The notes under the pieces were generated by a model. The model made no database searches. It was not told where the DNA came from and saw only the letters and a list, made by a program, of their open reading frames with translations. Positions 15,001-21,307 of a stretch of DNA of 27,107 nucleotides are shown here, piece by piece. How positions within the stretch are numbered: the first letter of the stretch is position 1; each line of letters opens with the position of its first letter. The DNA is from a virus: positions 1 to 27,107 of IMG/VR virus record IMGVR_UViG_3300030450_002231. One strand, given 5' to 3'. The translations under genes and the position numbers were made by a program.

Positions 15001-15489
15001 GTGCTTATAGGAAATACATCAGCAAGGGCTAGAGGTTATGCTTATGCACAGGGTGACTTGTATGCTAAGCCTGTTTCAATACCTAATAATTCAAATATGA
15101 TTATAAGAGTTAAAGGTGTTGCTACTGTTGTAGGGGGAACTAGCACTACTTATCCATTAGGATACACAGAGGGATTTGCTTATTATACTGTCTTTCAAAA
15201 TATAAATGGAACAATAAGGCAAATAGGAACAGCAGGAGGGACATTTGATTTCAATGTTAGAGATACTGGATCTGCTACTTGCACTCTTTACATTACTGGC
15301 TCAAGTGGATCGGTTCAGTTTGGATTAGATGATACTGAACTAGATACTAAAAGAATTTGGCAACTATCAGCAGACATAGATGTCAACAGACTTAACAATA
15401 TGAGTTTAGGATATGATGAGAATTGGGCTTTATATCAAAACGGACAAAATATAGAATTACAAAACGGAGATTATTTACTATGGAACTAA
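12013..15489 (+). CDS. Large tail/baseplate protein, 1158 aa
   Basis: This is the largest protein of the phage. The N-terminus (QLDLQEAPNVSLNFQFADIK, then ETRKGSYSQTFKLPFTDN) resembles the start of large virion proteins of flavobacterial phages. The central part is Thr/Ser/Asn-rich and beta-predicted. ITQKAFLKDIIERFNLLVVT with LIIEPYNDYL (about 510-540) looks like a baseplate hub-type motif. At about 837-915 (bases 14521-14760) there is a cysteine-rich segment with CEGC, CPEDTPGC and NCCTC, perhaps disulfide or metal bound. The C-terminal 200 residues are beta-rich and may touch the host. Probably baseplate or tail-tip with receptor-binding function; it precedes the tape measure gene. Confidence 0.65.
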   Translation: MNVRLVAYRKATTAATSETTYQLDLQEAPNVSLNFQFADIKEPETRKGSYSQTFKLPFTDNNNEFFQNWFNVNLDTLVFSTRKKFDAVLYVGTVPQMEGFIQLKSVYKKAQVYEVVLMANTASLFSTIGEQRLKDAFLDSNGSYNDEFNHVFNESNLAASWSNSLQNTAGASLYDSGASVSKIVYPISVIDPNFYFNPNEVDATGSATKKFLRLDSSAISSINDSDISSELSVRMSQFRPAIQLKSLIKLIIARAGFSYTSTFIDGSYFGKLFMTTCGHLGIGVTPTANSNANPSGVMDVGNNAEWGIVTTTSTSSQSSQHIVPANTVTPTTNNTAPIDADNIWNETYNYFTRSDVNMTQVSVRHIMSASNIAPATGSVITFQAILRRFDTTTNTPDLNYNYAQSPVWEATTTGSNTLNWGWMVWQLDLSAMPTGASAQIVILVDNYKSSGGTMTLTLGKFTEDAALIFPVGNDLYSNIRIDWVGYSNDIYGATVDIPSCIDPEITQKAFLKDIIERFNLLVVTDPDDAGNLIIEPYNDYLAAGDIKYWTDKIDTSKEIIVKDTTTIQKKTIHFTDQEDVDMYNKEFKEKFPNLNVYGHLKIDDFGNDFATGELKNNSIFSPFINSQVFVNEDTQGGTYLPNFSPQYEFSYTEQDGQFKNEIKETKPKLFFYNGSPTTVLGVTGSSTSYNLHRVFSNSGTVTVTAYNFTTYPVCSPFDITPSSNVYSLTEANKSLYWNSSPPVVGNLSVFNYNNGTGSWFNNSLYGLYWQQYINDIYNSEARIMECYLNLDEVDILNFKFNDEIFIKDTYWRVLNISNYQVGAKASTKVTLLKVVDTLVQCEGCDYVLGEINNNNLYANTLYLWCPEDTPGCTPDISSGDVLGIYANPNCCTCNGGQVLWNATNQAANGLYPCIANAGSLPIRIQSIFSNTSIFSSVQTKSLIYNKFGGSNRPLVIGDNNTKYSKALIPLHGDDMVIKYKTKNRDIPQLEGESHKIVLIGNTSARARGYAYAQGDLYAKPVSIPNNSNMIIRVKGVATVVGGTSTTYPLGYTEGFAYYTVFQNINGTIRQIGTAGGTFDFNVRDTGSATCTLYITGSSGSVQFGLDDTELDTKRIWQLSADIDVNRLNNMSLGYDENWALYQNGQNIELQNGDYLLWN

Positions 15490-15653
15490 AAAAGTATATA
15501 GAATCAACAACTAAACTTATAATACCTACTATAGACCACATTCAGTTAGTAGAGTATAAAGATAAAGAACTAGACTTTGCTTATGGTATGGAAGAATATC
15601 ACACAAGTTTTAGAAGAATGTTTAAACAATTAATAAGAATAGTATGGCGGTAG
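15480..15653 (+). CDS. Small hypothetical protein, 57 aa
   Basis: ATG at 15480 lies ten bases inside the large tail gene and the frame ends in the first codons of the tape measure gene. The protein (MELKKYIESTTKLIIPTIDH, then YGMEEYHTSFRRMFKQLIRI) is helical and ends with basic residues. An in-frame upstream start at 15423 would overlap the large gene much more, so I reject it. Unknown function; position just before the tape measure might suggest a tail chaperone, but nothing in the sequence confirms this. Confidence 0.55.
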   Translation: MELKKYIESTTKLIIPTIDHIQLVEYKDKELDFAYGMEEYHTSFRRMFKQLIRIVWR

Positions 15654-17038
15654 AGAAAAATATAAAAATAAATGTAGACGCAAAAAACGCTATAAGAGAC
15701 GTACAGGCTTTAGATAAGGGTGTTAAAGATACTTCTAGGTCTGCAGCAGGTACAAAAGGTGCTTTTGGTAAAATGACGGGCGCAGTAAAAGGATTAGGTG
15801 TTGCATTTAAAGCACTTGGTATTGGGCTTATTGTTGCAGCACTAATGAAATTAAAAGATATATTTAGTGGCAATATAGAAACTGCTAGAAAATTTGAAGT
15901 AATTACTTCGCAATTAAGTGCAGCGTTTGATGTTATTAGAGATAGGGCTGAAGATTTTATCAACGCACTTATAAGACTTAAAAACCCTCTACAAGCATTT
16001 AAAGAAGCATTTACAGGAACTACAGCAGAGATTAAAGAAGAAACACAAGCAATGGCAGACCTTACTAGACAACTTCAAGCAGTAAGGGATTCAGAAATGG
16101 AAATGGTAGTTGTAAGAGCAGAAGCAAATAGAATAATTGCAGAATCTAGGTTGTTGGCAGAAGATGAAACTAAAAGTTTAGAAGATAGACTTGTTGCACT
16201 AAAAGCAGCAATAGCAGAGGAGCAAAGAGTTGCAGAAATAGAGTTAGATATACAGCAAAGGAAAGTGGATGCTTTACAGGCAGTAATTGACTTGGGAAAA
16301 TCTAGTGAAGAAGATCTACAAAATTTAGCAAATGAGAGAGCCAGACTAATTGATTTACAAACATCTTCTACTCAAAGACAATTAAGAGTAACTAGAGAGT
16401 TAAATACAATGGAGAGAGAGTTACTTGCTGATGCTAAAAAGAAAGGAGATCAAGAAAAGGCTATAACTATGGAACAAATAGATAGTCAAACCGCTCTACA
16501 GAATTCTATAAAGAAAACAGGTATTATTAGAGTACAAACTGCACAACAAACAGCAGATGCAGAAATCCAAATAGAAAGGTATAAAAATAATACAGTTAGA
16601 GGTATTGTTTCTAGTGCGATGGGTGATATTGCTAGTCTAGTAGGAGAAGAATCTAAAGCAGGTAAAGCATTAGCAGTAGGTCAGGCATTAATAAATACTT
16701 ACTCAGCAGCAACCGCAGCATTAGCACCACCACCTGTTGGAGCAGGTCCTATCTTTGGACCAATAGCAGCGATAGGAGCAGTAGCCGCAGGTATGGCTAA
16801 TGTGAAAAAAATAATAGCAACTAAATTGCCTGGAGTCACAGGTGGAGGCGATGATGGACCTTCACCAGATGTTCCTTCACCACAAGCAATGATGGGGATG
16901 GGTGGTCTTACTCCTAATTTAGAAGCCATATCTCCACCTGATATTGGAACACAACCTGTTCAAGCGTATGTTGTAGAAACTGACATTTCTGATGCTCAAG
17001 CATTACAAGAAGAGTTAGAAATACAAGCCACTTTATAA
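15644..17038 (+). CDS. Tape measure protein (short, 464 aa)
   Basis: The 464-aa protein begins with ALDKGVKDTSRSAAGTKGAF and a hydrophobic segment GVAFKALGIGLIVAALMKL (about 53-71). A long helical, Gln/Glu/Ala-rich coiled coil follows (about 130-310). A second hydrophobic region with Ala/Pro/Gly (350-388: AALAPPPVGAGPIFGPIAAI) comes next. It ends YVVETDISDAQALQEELEIQ, an ending I know from tape measures of Bacteroidota phages. Tape measures set tail length and may pass through the host membrane. At about 1.5 angstrom per residue this implies a tail near 70 nm, short for a siphovirus. The stop TAA begins candidate promoter B. Confidence 0.8.
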   Translation: MAVEKNIKINVDAKNAIRDVQALDKGVKDTSRSAAGTKGAFGKMTGAVKGLGVAFKALGIGLIVAALMKLKDIFSGNIETARKFEVITSQLSAAFDVIRDRAEDFINALIRLKNPLQAFKEAFTGTTAEIKEETQAMADLTRQLQAVRDSEMEMVVVRAEANRIIAESRLLAEDETKSLEDRLVALKAAIAEEQRVAEIELDIQQRKVDALQAVIDLGKSSEEDLQNLANERARLIDLQTSSTQRQLRVTRELNTMERELLADAKKKGDQEKAITMEQIDSQTALQNSIKKTGIIRVQTAQQTADAEIQIERYKNNTVRGIVSSAMGDIASLVGEESKAGKALAVGQALINTYSAATAALAPPPVGAGPIFGPIAAIGAVAAGMANVKKIIATKLPGVTGGGDDGPSPDVPSPQAMMGMGGLTPNLEAISPPDIGTQPVQAYVVETDISDAQALQEELEIQATL

Positions 17039-17063
17039 ACAAAAACAAGAACTTTATATTTAT
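17036..17063 (+). promoter_or_regulatory. Candidate phage promoter, copy B
   Basis: TAAACAAAAACAAG is followed at 17050 by AACTTTATATTTAT, 21 bases before ATG 17071. Over the whole 38-base gap it closely matches copy C before 18108, including the shared TATATATGTTATG at the start codon. Confidence 0.5.
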
Positions 17064-17070
17064 ATATGTT

Positions 17071-18075
17071 ATGAAGAAAAAACGAAAATTAATAGAACTA
17101 ATCATAGATGAAACAGCTGATCACTTTGGGGTAGACGCAATCAGCATTGTGAAATTTCCAGCAATAGAAGAAAACTTTGTGTTTTTTAACAATGACTTTC
17201 TAAGTCTTGCTAAAGCAGATGAAGAAAAGAAACAGTTAATAGGTGCTATACTTATACCAGAAAAGCGTATTCCTAGACTAGACAAAGATACTAATGAAGA
17301 GTATGATGTTTACTTTACTAAAGAAACAATAAAACAAGCACAGAAGTTATTTATGGCTAGTTTAAACAACAATAACCACACACTAGAACACAAAGAGCCA
17401 ATTCAAGGTTTAACTGTCGTAGAGTCGTGGATTAAGGAGGATAAGAAATACGATAAATCTTTAATGTATGGATTTAAGAATATGCCACTTGGAACTTGGT
17501 TTGTACAAGTATCTGCTGAAAACAATCCTGAAATATGGGATGCTATTAAGAATAAGGAGGTTAGAGGTTTTTCCATCGAAGGATATTTTACGGATAAACT
17601 AATTGAAGCATCTAAGAGTGTAGACATATTAGACGAAGTATGTGAAGAATGTCCTGATGAAGTATTAATGGGAAAAATAAAAGACGTAATACTACAAAAT
17701 GAACTTAATCCTGTAGGTGCTTTAGATGGTGAGCCTTTATTTAGAAATAAAGAAGAAGCAGATTTATATGCAGAAATGTTTAAAGGTTGTTCAGGTAGCC
17801 ATGCTCATACTGTTGATGGTGTTAAGTTATATATGCCTTGTGCAGATCATTCTTCTGCAACAATGAGAGAAGAACACGCTGAAACAGGTAGAAAGAAACG
17901 CAAAAGAAGATACAAGATGCTAGAGTATATTGCTTATGGTAAAAGAAAAGCAATGTTAAAATACTCTTGGGATGATTGTATGAGAGATCAAATGAAGGAA
18001 TATGGCAACAAAGAAACTGCTGCAAAAGTGTGTGCTGCTATCAAAAATAAGACTGTTAGGTACTCAAAGAAATAA
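17071..18075 (+). CDS. XkdF-like prohead serine protease with a cysteine-rich C-terminal extension
   Basis: The first 175 residues carry the XkdF-type protease pattern: DAISIVKFPAIEENFVFF, LIGAILIPEKRIPRLD, then TLEHKEP with His107, VVESWIKEDKKYDKS, PLGTWFVQV and VRGFSIEGYF with Ser168. His107 and Ser168 are the likely catalytic pair. Such enzymes trim scaffold and capsid during head maturation. Residues 238-268 (KGCSGSHAHTVDGVKLYMPC) and 297-326 (KYSWDDCMRDQMKEYGNKET, then KVCAAIK) are Cys/His-containing motifs seen in phage head proteins. The extension is basic (RKKRKRRYK) and may bind DNA or the capsid. Gene lies before scaffold and capsid, as expected. Confidence 0.8.
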   Translation: MKKKRKLIELIIDETADHFGVDAISIVKFPAIEENFVFFNNDFLSLAKADEEKKQLIGAILIPEKRIPRLDKDTNEEYDVYFTKETIKQAQKLFMASLNNNNHTLEHKEPIQGLTVVESWIKEDKKYDKSLMYGFKNMPLGTWFVQVSAENNPEIWDAIKNKEVRGFSIEGYFTDKLIEASKSVDILDEVCEECPDEVLMGKIKDVILQNELNPVGALDGEPLFRNKEEADLYAEMFKGCSGSHAHTVDGVKLYMPCADHSSATMREEHAETGRKKRKRRYKMLEYIAYGKRKAMLKYSWDDCMRDQMKEYGNKETAAKVCAAIKNKTVRYSKK

Positions 18076-18100
18076 ACAATAATAACACCTTTATATATAT
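18073..18100 (+). promoter_or_regulatory. Candidate phage promoter, copy C
   Basis: TAAACAATAATAAC is followed at 18087 by ACCTTTATATATAT, 21 bases before ATG 18108. The A-rich box, the T-A-rich box and the start-proximal ATATGTTATG match copy B at 17036-17073. It precedes the scaffold and capsid genes, which need strong expression. Confidence 0.5.
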
Positions 18101-18107
18101 ATATGTT

Positions 18108-18809
18108 ATGGGAACACTAGAAAAAATTTTAAATCTTATAAAAATGAAAAACGAAGTTAAATCTTATAGCGTCAAAATGTACGCTGAAATGAAATTAGAT
18201 GACGGTCGTATTATTGCTACAGAAGATGAGCAATTTATGATTGGCTCTAAAGTCTTTGCTATTTCTGATGATGGCGAGGCAAATCCATTAGAATCAGGTA
18301 ATTATACTATGGAAAATGGAAACAAAATGACAATAGGGGATTCATCTGAAATCTTAGATTTAGGCGAAGAAAAAGAAGCAGAAGACGTTGAAGCATCTGA
18401 AGAAGTTGAGGAAATGTCTGAAGAAAACAAAGAAGAGTTCGATGAGCCAGGTGAAACACCTGCAGAAAAAGCAGATTGGGCAGAAACTTACGAAAAGTTA
18501 AAAGATAGAGTAGCAGAATTGGAAGATAAAGTTTTTGGTAAAAAAGCAGAAGAAGAAACAGAAGAACTTTCAGAAGAAGTATCTGAAGAAGATTCTGTTG
18601 AAGAAGAAAAAACTGAAATGAGTTCTGAAATAATTGGTGAATTAACAACACAAATAGAAGAACTTAAAGGTAAAATAGTTGAATTAAGTGGACAACCTGC
18701 AGAGGAGGGTATTGCATACAATCCTGAAGGCGAACACTTTGGCTCAACTATTGATTTGGCTAAACTTTCCAGTAGTGAAAGGGCAGCGTATTATATTAAC
18801 AATAAATAA
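18108..18809 (+). CDS. Acidic coiled-coil scaffolding-type protein, 233 aa
   Basis: Residues 13-85 form a beta-rich domain (VKMYAEMKLDDGRIIATEDE, MIGSKVFAISDDGEANPLES). Residues 86-185 are very acidic and coiled-coil (long runs of Glu, DRVAELEDKVFGKKAEE, ELTTQIEELKGKIVEL). The tail (STIDLAKLSSSERAAYYINN) is typical of scaffolds that dock on the capsid. It sits between protease and major capsid protein, where scaffolds are found. An internal ATG at 18144 is possible, but 18108 fits the candidate promoter spacing. High Glu content gives unusual GAA-rich DNA here. Confidence 0.7.
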   Translation: MGTLEKILNLIKMKNEVKSYSVKMYAEMKLDDGRIIATEDEQFMIGSKVFAISDDGEANPLESGNYTMENGNKMTIGDSSEILDLGEEKEAEDVEASEEVEEMSEENKEEFDEPGETPAEKADWAETYEKLKDRVAELEDKVFGKKAEEETEELSEEVSEEDSVEEEKTEMSSEIIGELTTQIEELKGKIVELSGQPAEEGIAYNPEGEHFGSTIDLAKLSSSERAAYYINNK

Positions 18810-18817
18810 TTTAAAAG

Positions 18818-19819
18818 ATGGCAAATAAAAAATCTGCTCTATTGAGCAAAAGAAGAGATTTTAATATCTCTATAAATCCTGCTACTACTTATGCAGGAGA
18901 ACAAGCGTTGCCTTATGTTACTGCTGCAGTCAAATCTAATGATACGATTGCTAAAGGTTATGTAAGACAAATGGATGGTTTAACAAGTAAAGCGGTGATT
19001 AGTAGTCTAGTAACAACTGACCCTATTGTGTCGGCAGCGTGTGCTTTTAATGACGCAGGTACTACTACACTTGGTGAAAGAGTGCTTACTGTAACTGATT
19101 TAAAAGTAAATCGTGAGGTGTGCCGAAAAACTCTTTATCCTACATGGGTTGGAAAAAATATGACACAAAACGGAGGACTTCCACAATCATTTGAAGACTT
19201 CTTATTACAAGTTGTAGCAGGTCAGGCTTCAGCACAAATAGAGAATGGTATTTGGGTTGCAGATGCAGGTCCTATCTTTGGTGCAGGTTTCTTGTCTAAC
19301 GATGGTGTTTTTGACCAATTAGGTCTTAATGCTTCTGCTTGTGCTGATTTTACACAAGTGACAATGGCTGGTGTAGGTACTGCTATTGATGCTACTAATA
19401 TCGATGATTGTCTAAAAGCAGTTTACGATAAAGTTGTATCAGACCACCCAGGATTAGAATTTAAGCAGGGTTTTGGTTTTTATATGAATAATAAAACTTT
19501 TAGTTTTTACTCACAATTCTTAGCAGGTACTGCTTCAGGGCAAGGTATTAATATGTTAGGTTTAACACTTAATCCTGAAGGTCTTAGTTATTTAGGCCAC
19601 CCCATTTTCAGGTGTCCAGGTATGCCAGATGATGCTATTGTTGCAACATATAATGATAACTTAGTAGTAGGTTCTAATTTAGGAACTGATATGTTAGAGG
19701 CTTCTATCATACCAACCTATTTATATGATGGCTCAGACAACATTAGAGTTGTAATGAACTTTGGAATTGGTGTACAGACAGGAATTGGAACTGACGGAGT
19801 TGTTGGTGTGACGTTCTAA
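18818..19819 (+). CDS. Major capsid protein
   Basis: The 333-aa protein begins MANKKSALLSKRRDFNISIN and ends FGIGVQTGIGTDGVVGVTF. Other landmarks are REVCRKTLYPTWVGKNMTQN, GIWVADAGPIFGAGFL and HPIFRCPGMPDDAIVATYND. The ending and the RCPGMPDDAIVATY segment are features I know from capsid proteins of flavobacterial phages, probably of HK97 fold. Length and place between a scaffold and a strong terminator agree. It forms the icosahedral head shell. Eight bases separate it from the scaffold gene; no own promoter is visible. Confidence 0.8.
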   Translation: MANKKSALLSKRRDFNISINPATTYAGEQALPYVTAAVKSNDTIAKGYVRQMDGLTSKAVISSLVTTDPIVSAACAFNDAGTTTLGERVLTVTDLKVNREVCRKTLYPTWVGKNMTQNGGLPQSFEDFLLQVVAGQASAQIENGIWVADAGPIFGAGFLSNDGVFDQLGLNASACADFTQVTMAGVGTAIDATNIDDCLKAVYDKVVSDHPGLEFKQGFGFYMNNKTFSFYSQFLAGTASGQGINMLGLTLNPEGLSYLGHPIFRCPGMPDDAIVATYNDNLVVGSNLGTDMLEASIIPTYLYDGSDNIRVVMNFGIGVQTGIGTDGVVGVTF

Positions 19820-19833
19820 ATAATACTTTAAAT

Positions 19834-19859
19834 GGGGAGTAGTAATTTACTCCCCTTTT
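19834..19859 (+). terminator. Intrinsic terminator after the major capsid gene
   Basis: GGGGAGTA (19834-19841), a six-base loop and TACTCCCC (19848-19855) form a perfect 8-bp stem followed by TTTT. It lies 15 bases past the capsid stop, a classic Rho-independent terminator. Confidence 0.85.
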
Positions 19860-19884
19860 ATTAACACTTTAAAAATAAACAATT

Positions 19885-20484
19885 ATGGCTTGTGATATTA
19901 CAAGAGGACGTTTAATAGATTGTAAGGATGCAATAGGTGGTCTAAAAGCCATTTATATTTGTAAAAATTACAATAATAACATTTCTGCCGTAGCAACTAT
20001 TAATGCAACTGAAATGACTACTGCAGGTTTTGCTACTTGGAGTGGTGCTACAGGAAGTGCTACAACAGTATTTAAATATGACTTAGTGCCTAATTTATCT
20101 AGTATGACTGTTAATATAAATTCAGACAATGCAAATGGAACTACATTTTTTAATCAAACATTATCTGTAACACTACAAAAGATAGACCACGATATGACTA
20201 ATGAGTTAAGATTGATGGCTTATAGTAGAGCGCAAATCTTTGTTCAAGATGAAAATGACAATGTATTTTTATTAGGTATTGATGGTGGTTGCTATGTTAC
20301 TGGAGGAACTGTTATTTCAGGCGTTTCAAAGGGGGACTTAACAGGATACACACTAGAATGGGGAGCAGAAGAAAGAAATGCTTTAATTCAGTTACCTGCT
20401 AGTTCAGGTGCTGGTACTACTGACTATCCATTTGATGGCTTATCAGATGCAGACGCAGCGTTGACTATTACAGTTGGAACTTAA
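19885..20484 (+). CDS. Tail tube-like virion protein, 199 aa
   Basis: The start MACDITRGRLIDCKDAIGGL and the middle NGTTFFNQTLSVTLQKIDHD, followed by MAYSRAQIFVQDENDNVFLL and SGVSKGDLTGYTLEWGAEER, form a beta-rich pattern I associate with abundant virion proteins of Bacteroidota phages, probably the major tail tube protein. It has its own terminator behind and the capsid terminator in front, so it is a separate cistron. No copy of the candidate promoter is present before it, only an A-rich leader (AAAAATAAACAATT), so either another promoter or read-through must serve it. Its place among head genes is unusual for a tube protein. Confidence 0.55.
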   Translation: MACDITRGRLIDCKDAIGGLKAIYICKNYNNNISAVATINATEMTTAGFATWSGATGSATTVFKYDLVPNLSSMTVNINSDNANGTTFFNQTLSVTLQKIDHDMTNELRLMAYSRAQIFVQDENDNVFLLGIDGGCYVTGGTVISGVSKGDLTGYTLEWGAEERNALIQLPASSGAGTTDYPFDGLSDADAALTITVGT

Positions 20485-20507
20485 TCGTTACTCAAAATAG
20501 ATAAAAG

Positions 20508-20531
20508 AGGGGGTTTTTGCCCCCTTTTTTT
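20508..20531 (+). terminator. Intrinsic terminator after the tube-like gene
   Basis: GGGGG (20509-20513), loop TTTTTG and CCCCC (20520-20524) form a tight stem, extended by A-T pairing, followed by seven T (20525-20531). It lies 24 bases past the stop at 20484. Candidate promoter D starts seven bases later. Confidence 0.85.
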
Positions 20532-20537
20532 GTACAC

Positions 20538-20568
20538 TAAAAAACAATATCTTAACTTTTATATTTAT
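20538..20568 (+). promoter_or_regulatory. Candidate phage promoter, copy D
   Basis: TAAAAAACAATATCTT is followed at 20554 by AACTTTTATATTTAT, the same 15 bases as in copy A, with the same spacing. It sits directly after a strong terminator and 26 bases before ATG 20580, so a new transcript has to start about here. This is the best evidence that the motif is a promoter. Confidence 0.6.
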
Positions 20569-20579
20569 AGTAAACTACT

Positions 20580-20753
20580 ATGACTTGGAAATTAAAAAAA
20601 GAATGGGAAGGCAAAAGCGTTGATAATATCAATATCCCATTAAATGACTTAACACAAAAGCAAATAGAAGGACTTAATGAAAGTGTTAGAGAGAGTTTAT
20701 TTATAAAAGAACAACCTAAAAAGCAAAAGAAGGATGTGGCAACTGAGAAGTGA
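20580..20753 (+). CDS. Small protein, 57 aa, first of a tandem paralogous pair
   Basis: ATG at 20580 to TGA at 20751-20753 encodes MTWKLKKEWEGKSVDNINIP and LNDLTQKQIEGLNESVRESL, ending in a Lys-rich tail. The pattern W-x-L-x-x-E-aromatic-E-G-K is repeated in the next gene, so the two are likely duplicates. A short beta strand, then a helix with L.DLTQKQIEGL, is typical of small head or connector accessory proteins of Bacteroidota phages. It is the first gene after candidate promoter D. The next gene starts 20 bases before its stop. Confidence 0.65.
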   Translation: MTWKLKKEWEGKSVDNINIPLNDLTQKQIEGLNESVRESLFIKEQPKKQKKDVATEK

Positions 20754-20856
20754 ATATGAGGGCAAAATTCTTCTTCCAGACTTAACAGAACAGAATGTTG
20801 CAGTAATGGAAGAATGTTTGCTTAGTGTGTTAGAAAAATACTGTGAAAAAATATGA
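20734..20856 (+). CDS. Small protein, 40 aa, second of the tandem paralogous pair
   Basis: ATG at 20734 to TGA at 20854-20856 encodes MWQLRSEYEGKILLPDLTEQ followed by NVAVMEECLLSVLEKYCEKI. MWQLRSEYEGK aligns with TWKLKKEWEGK of the gene before, and LPDLTEQNVAVMEE with LNDLTQKQIEGLNE. It is a shorter copy lacking the Lys-rich tail and containing two Cys. The stop overlaps the next ATG as ATGA, so it is coupled to the virion genes. Function unknown. Confidence 0.6.
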   Translation: MWQLRSEYEGKILLPDLTEQNVAVMEECLLSVLEKYCEKI

Positions 20857-21305
20857 TACAATCAAAATACACTGGTTCTCAGACTACTAATAATATGTAT
20901 TTGCGTTTTACCGATGCTGATCCAGACTTTTATGCAGGGGGTGATCGTCCATTAATATCCATTCAAAGTCAGCAAACAAAAAAGTTCAAATACTTTATGC
21001 CTAGTACTATTACTACTGTAACAACAGGAGATAGATATAGTAAATTAACATATTCTACAACTCCTACCTATAATGAACTCGGTAATTTATTAGGTGTAAT
21101 ACAAGTAGGCACTACTGACTTTCCATTTGGTTTTTATGATCTAGTCATATATAAAAATAGTAGTAACGCCAATTTAGACCCTGCTAATGTAAGCGTTGTT
21201 TTATATACTGGTTTATTTAATTTAATATCTACAACAGCAGCAACTCAATACACTGAATACACTACAAACGACTCAGATACAGAGAGCGTTTATTTAACAA
21301 TATAA
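20853..21305 (+). CDS. Virion-associated hypothetical protein, 150 aa
   Basis: A beta-predicted protein: NMYLRFTDADPDFYAGGDRP, FKYFMPSTITTVTTGDRYSK, then DFPFGFYDLVIYKNSSNANL and VVLYTGLFNLIST. Its Thr-rich makeup and its place directly before the portal gene suggest a head accessory or decoration protein, but I do not know the family. Starts by ATGA overlap with the micro-paralogue and ends two bases before the portal ATG. Confidence 0.55.
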   Translation: MIQSKYTGSQTTNNMYLRFTDADPDFYAGGDRPLISIQSQQTKKFKYFMPSTITTVTTGDRYSKLTYSTTPTYNELGNLLGVIQVGTTDFPFGFYDLVIYKNSSNANLDPANVSVVLYTGLFNLISTTAATQYTEYTTNDSDTESVYLTI

Positions 21306-21307
21306 TT

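Noticed and set aside
15622-15963. Minus-strand frame of 113 aa opposite the tape measure start
   Set aside because: Composition mirrors the Ala-rich tape measure and no leftward genes exist here.
18307-18651. Leucine-rich minus-strand frame of 114 aa opposite the scaffold gene
   Set aside because: It is the antisense image of a Glu/GAA-rich coiled coil and has low-complexity sequence without any gene context.
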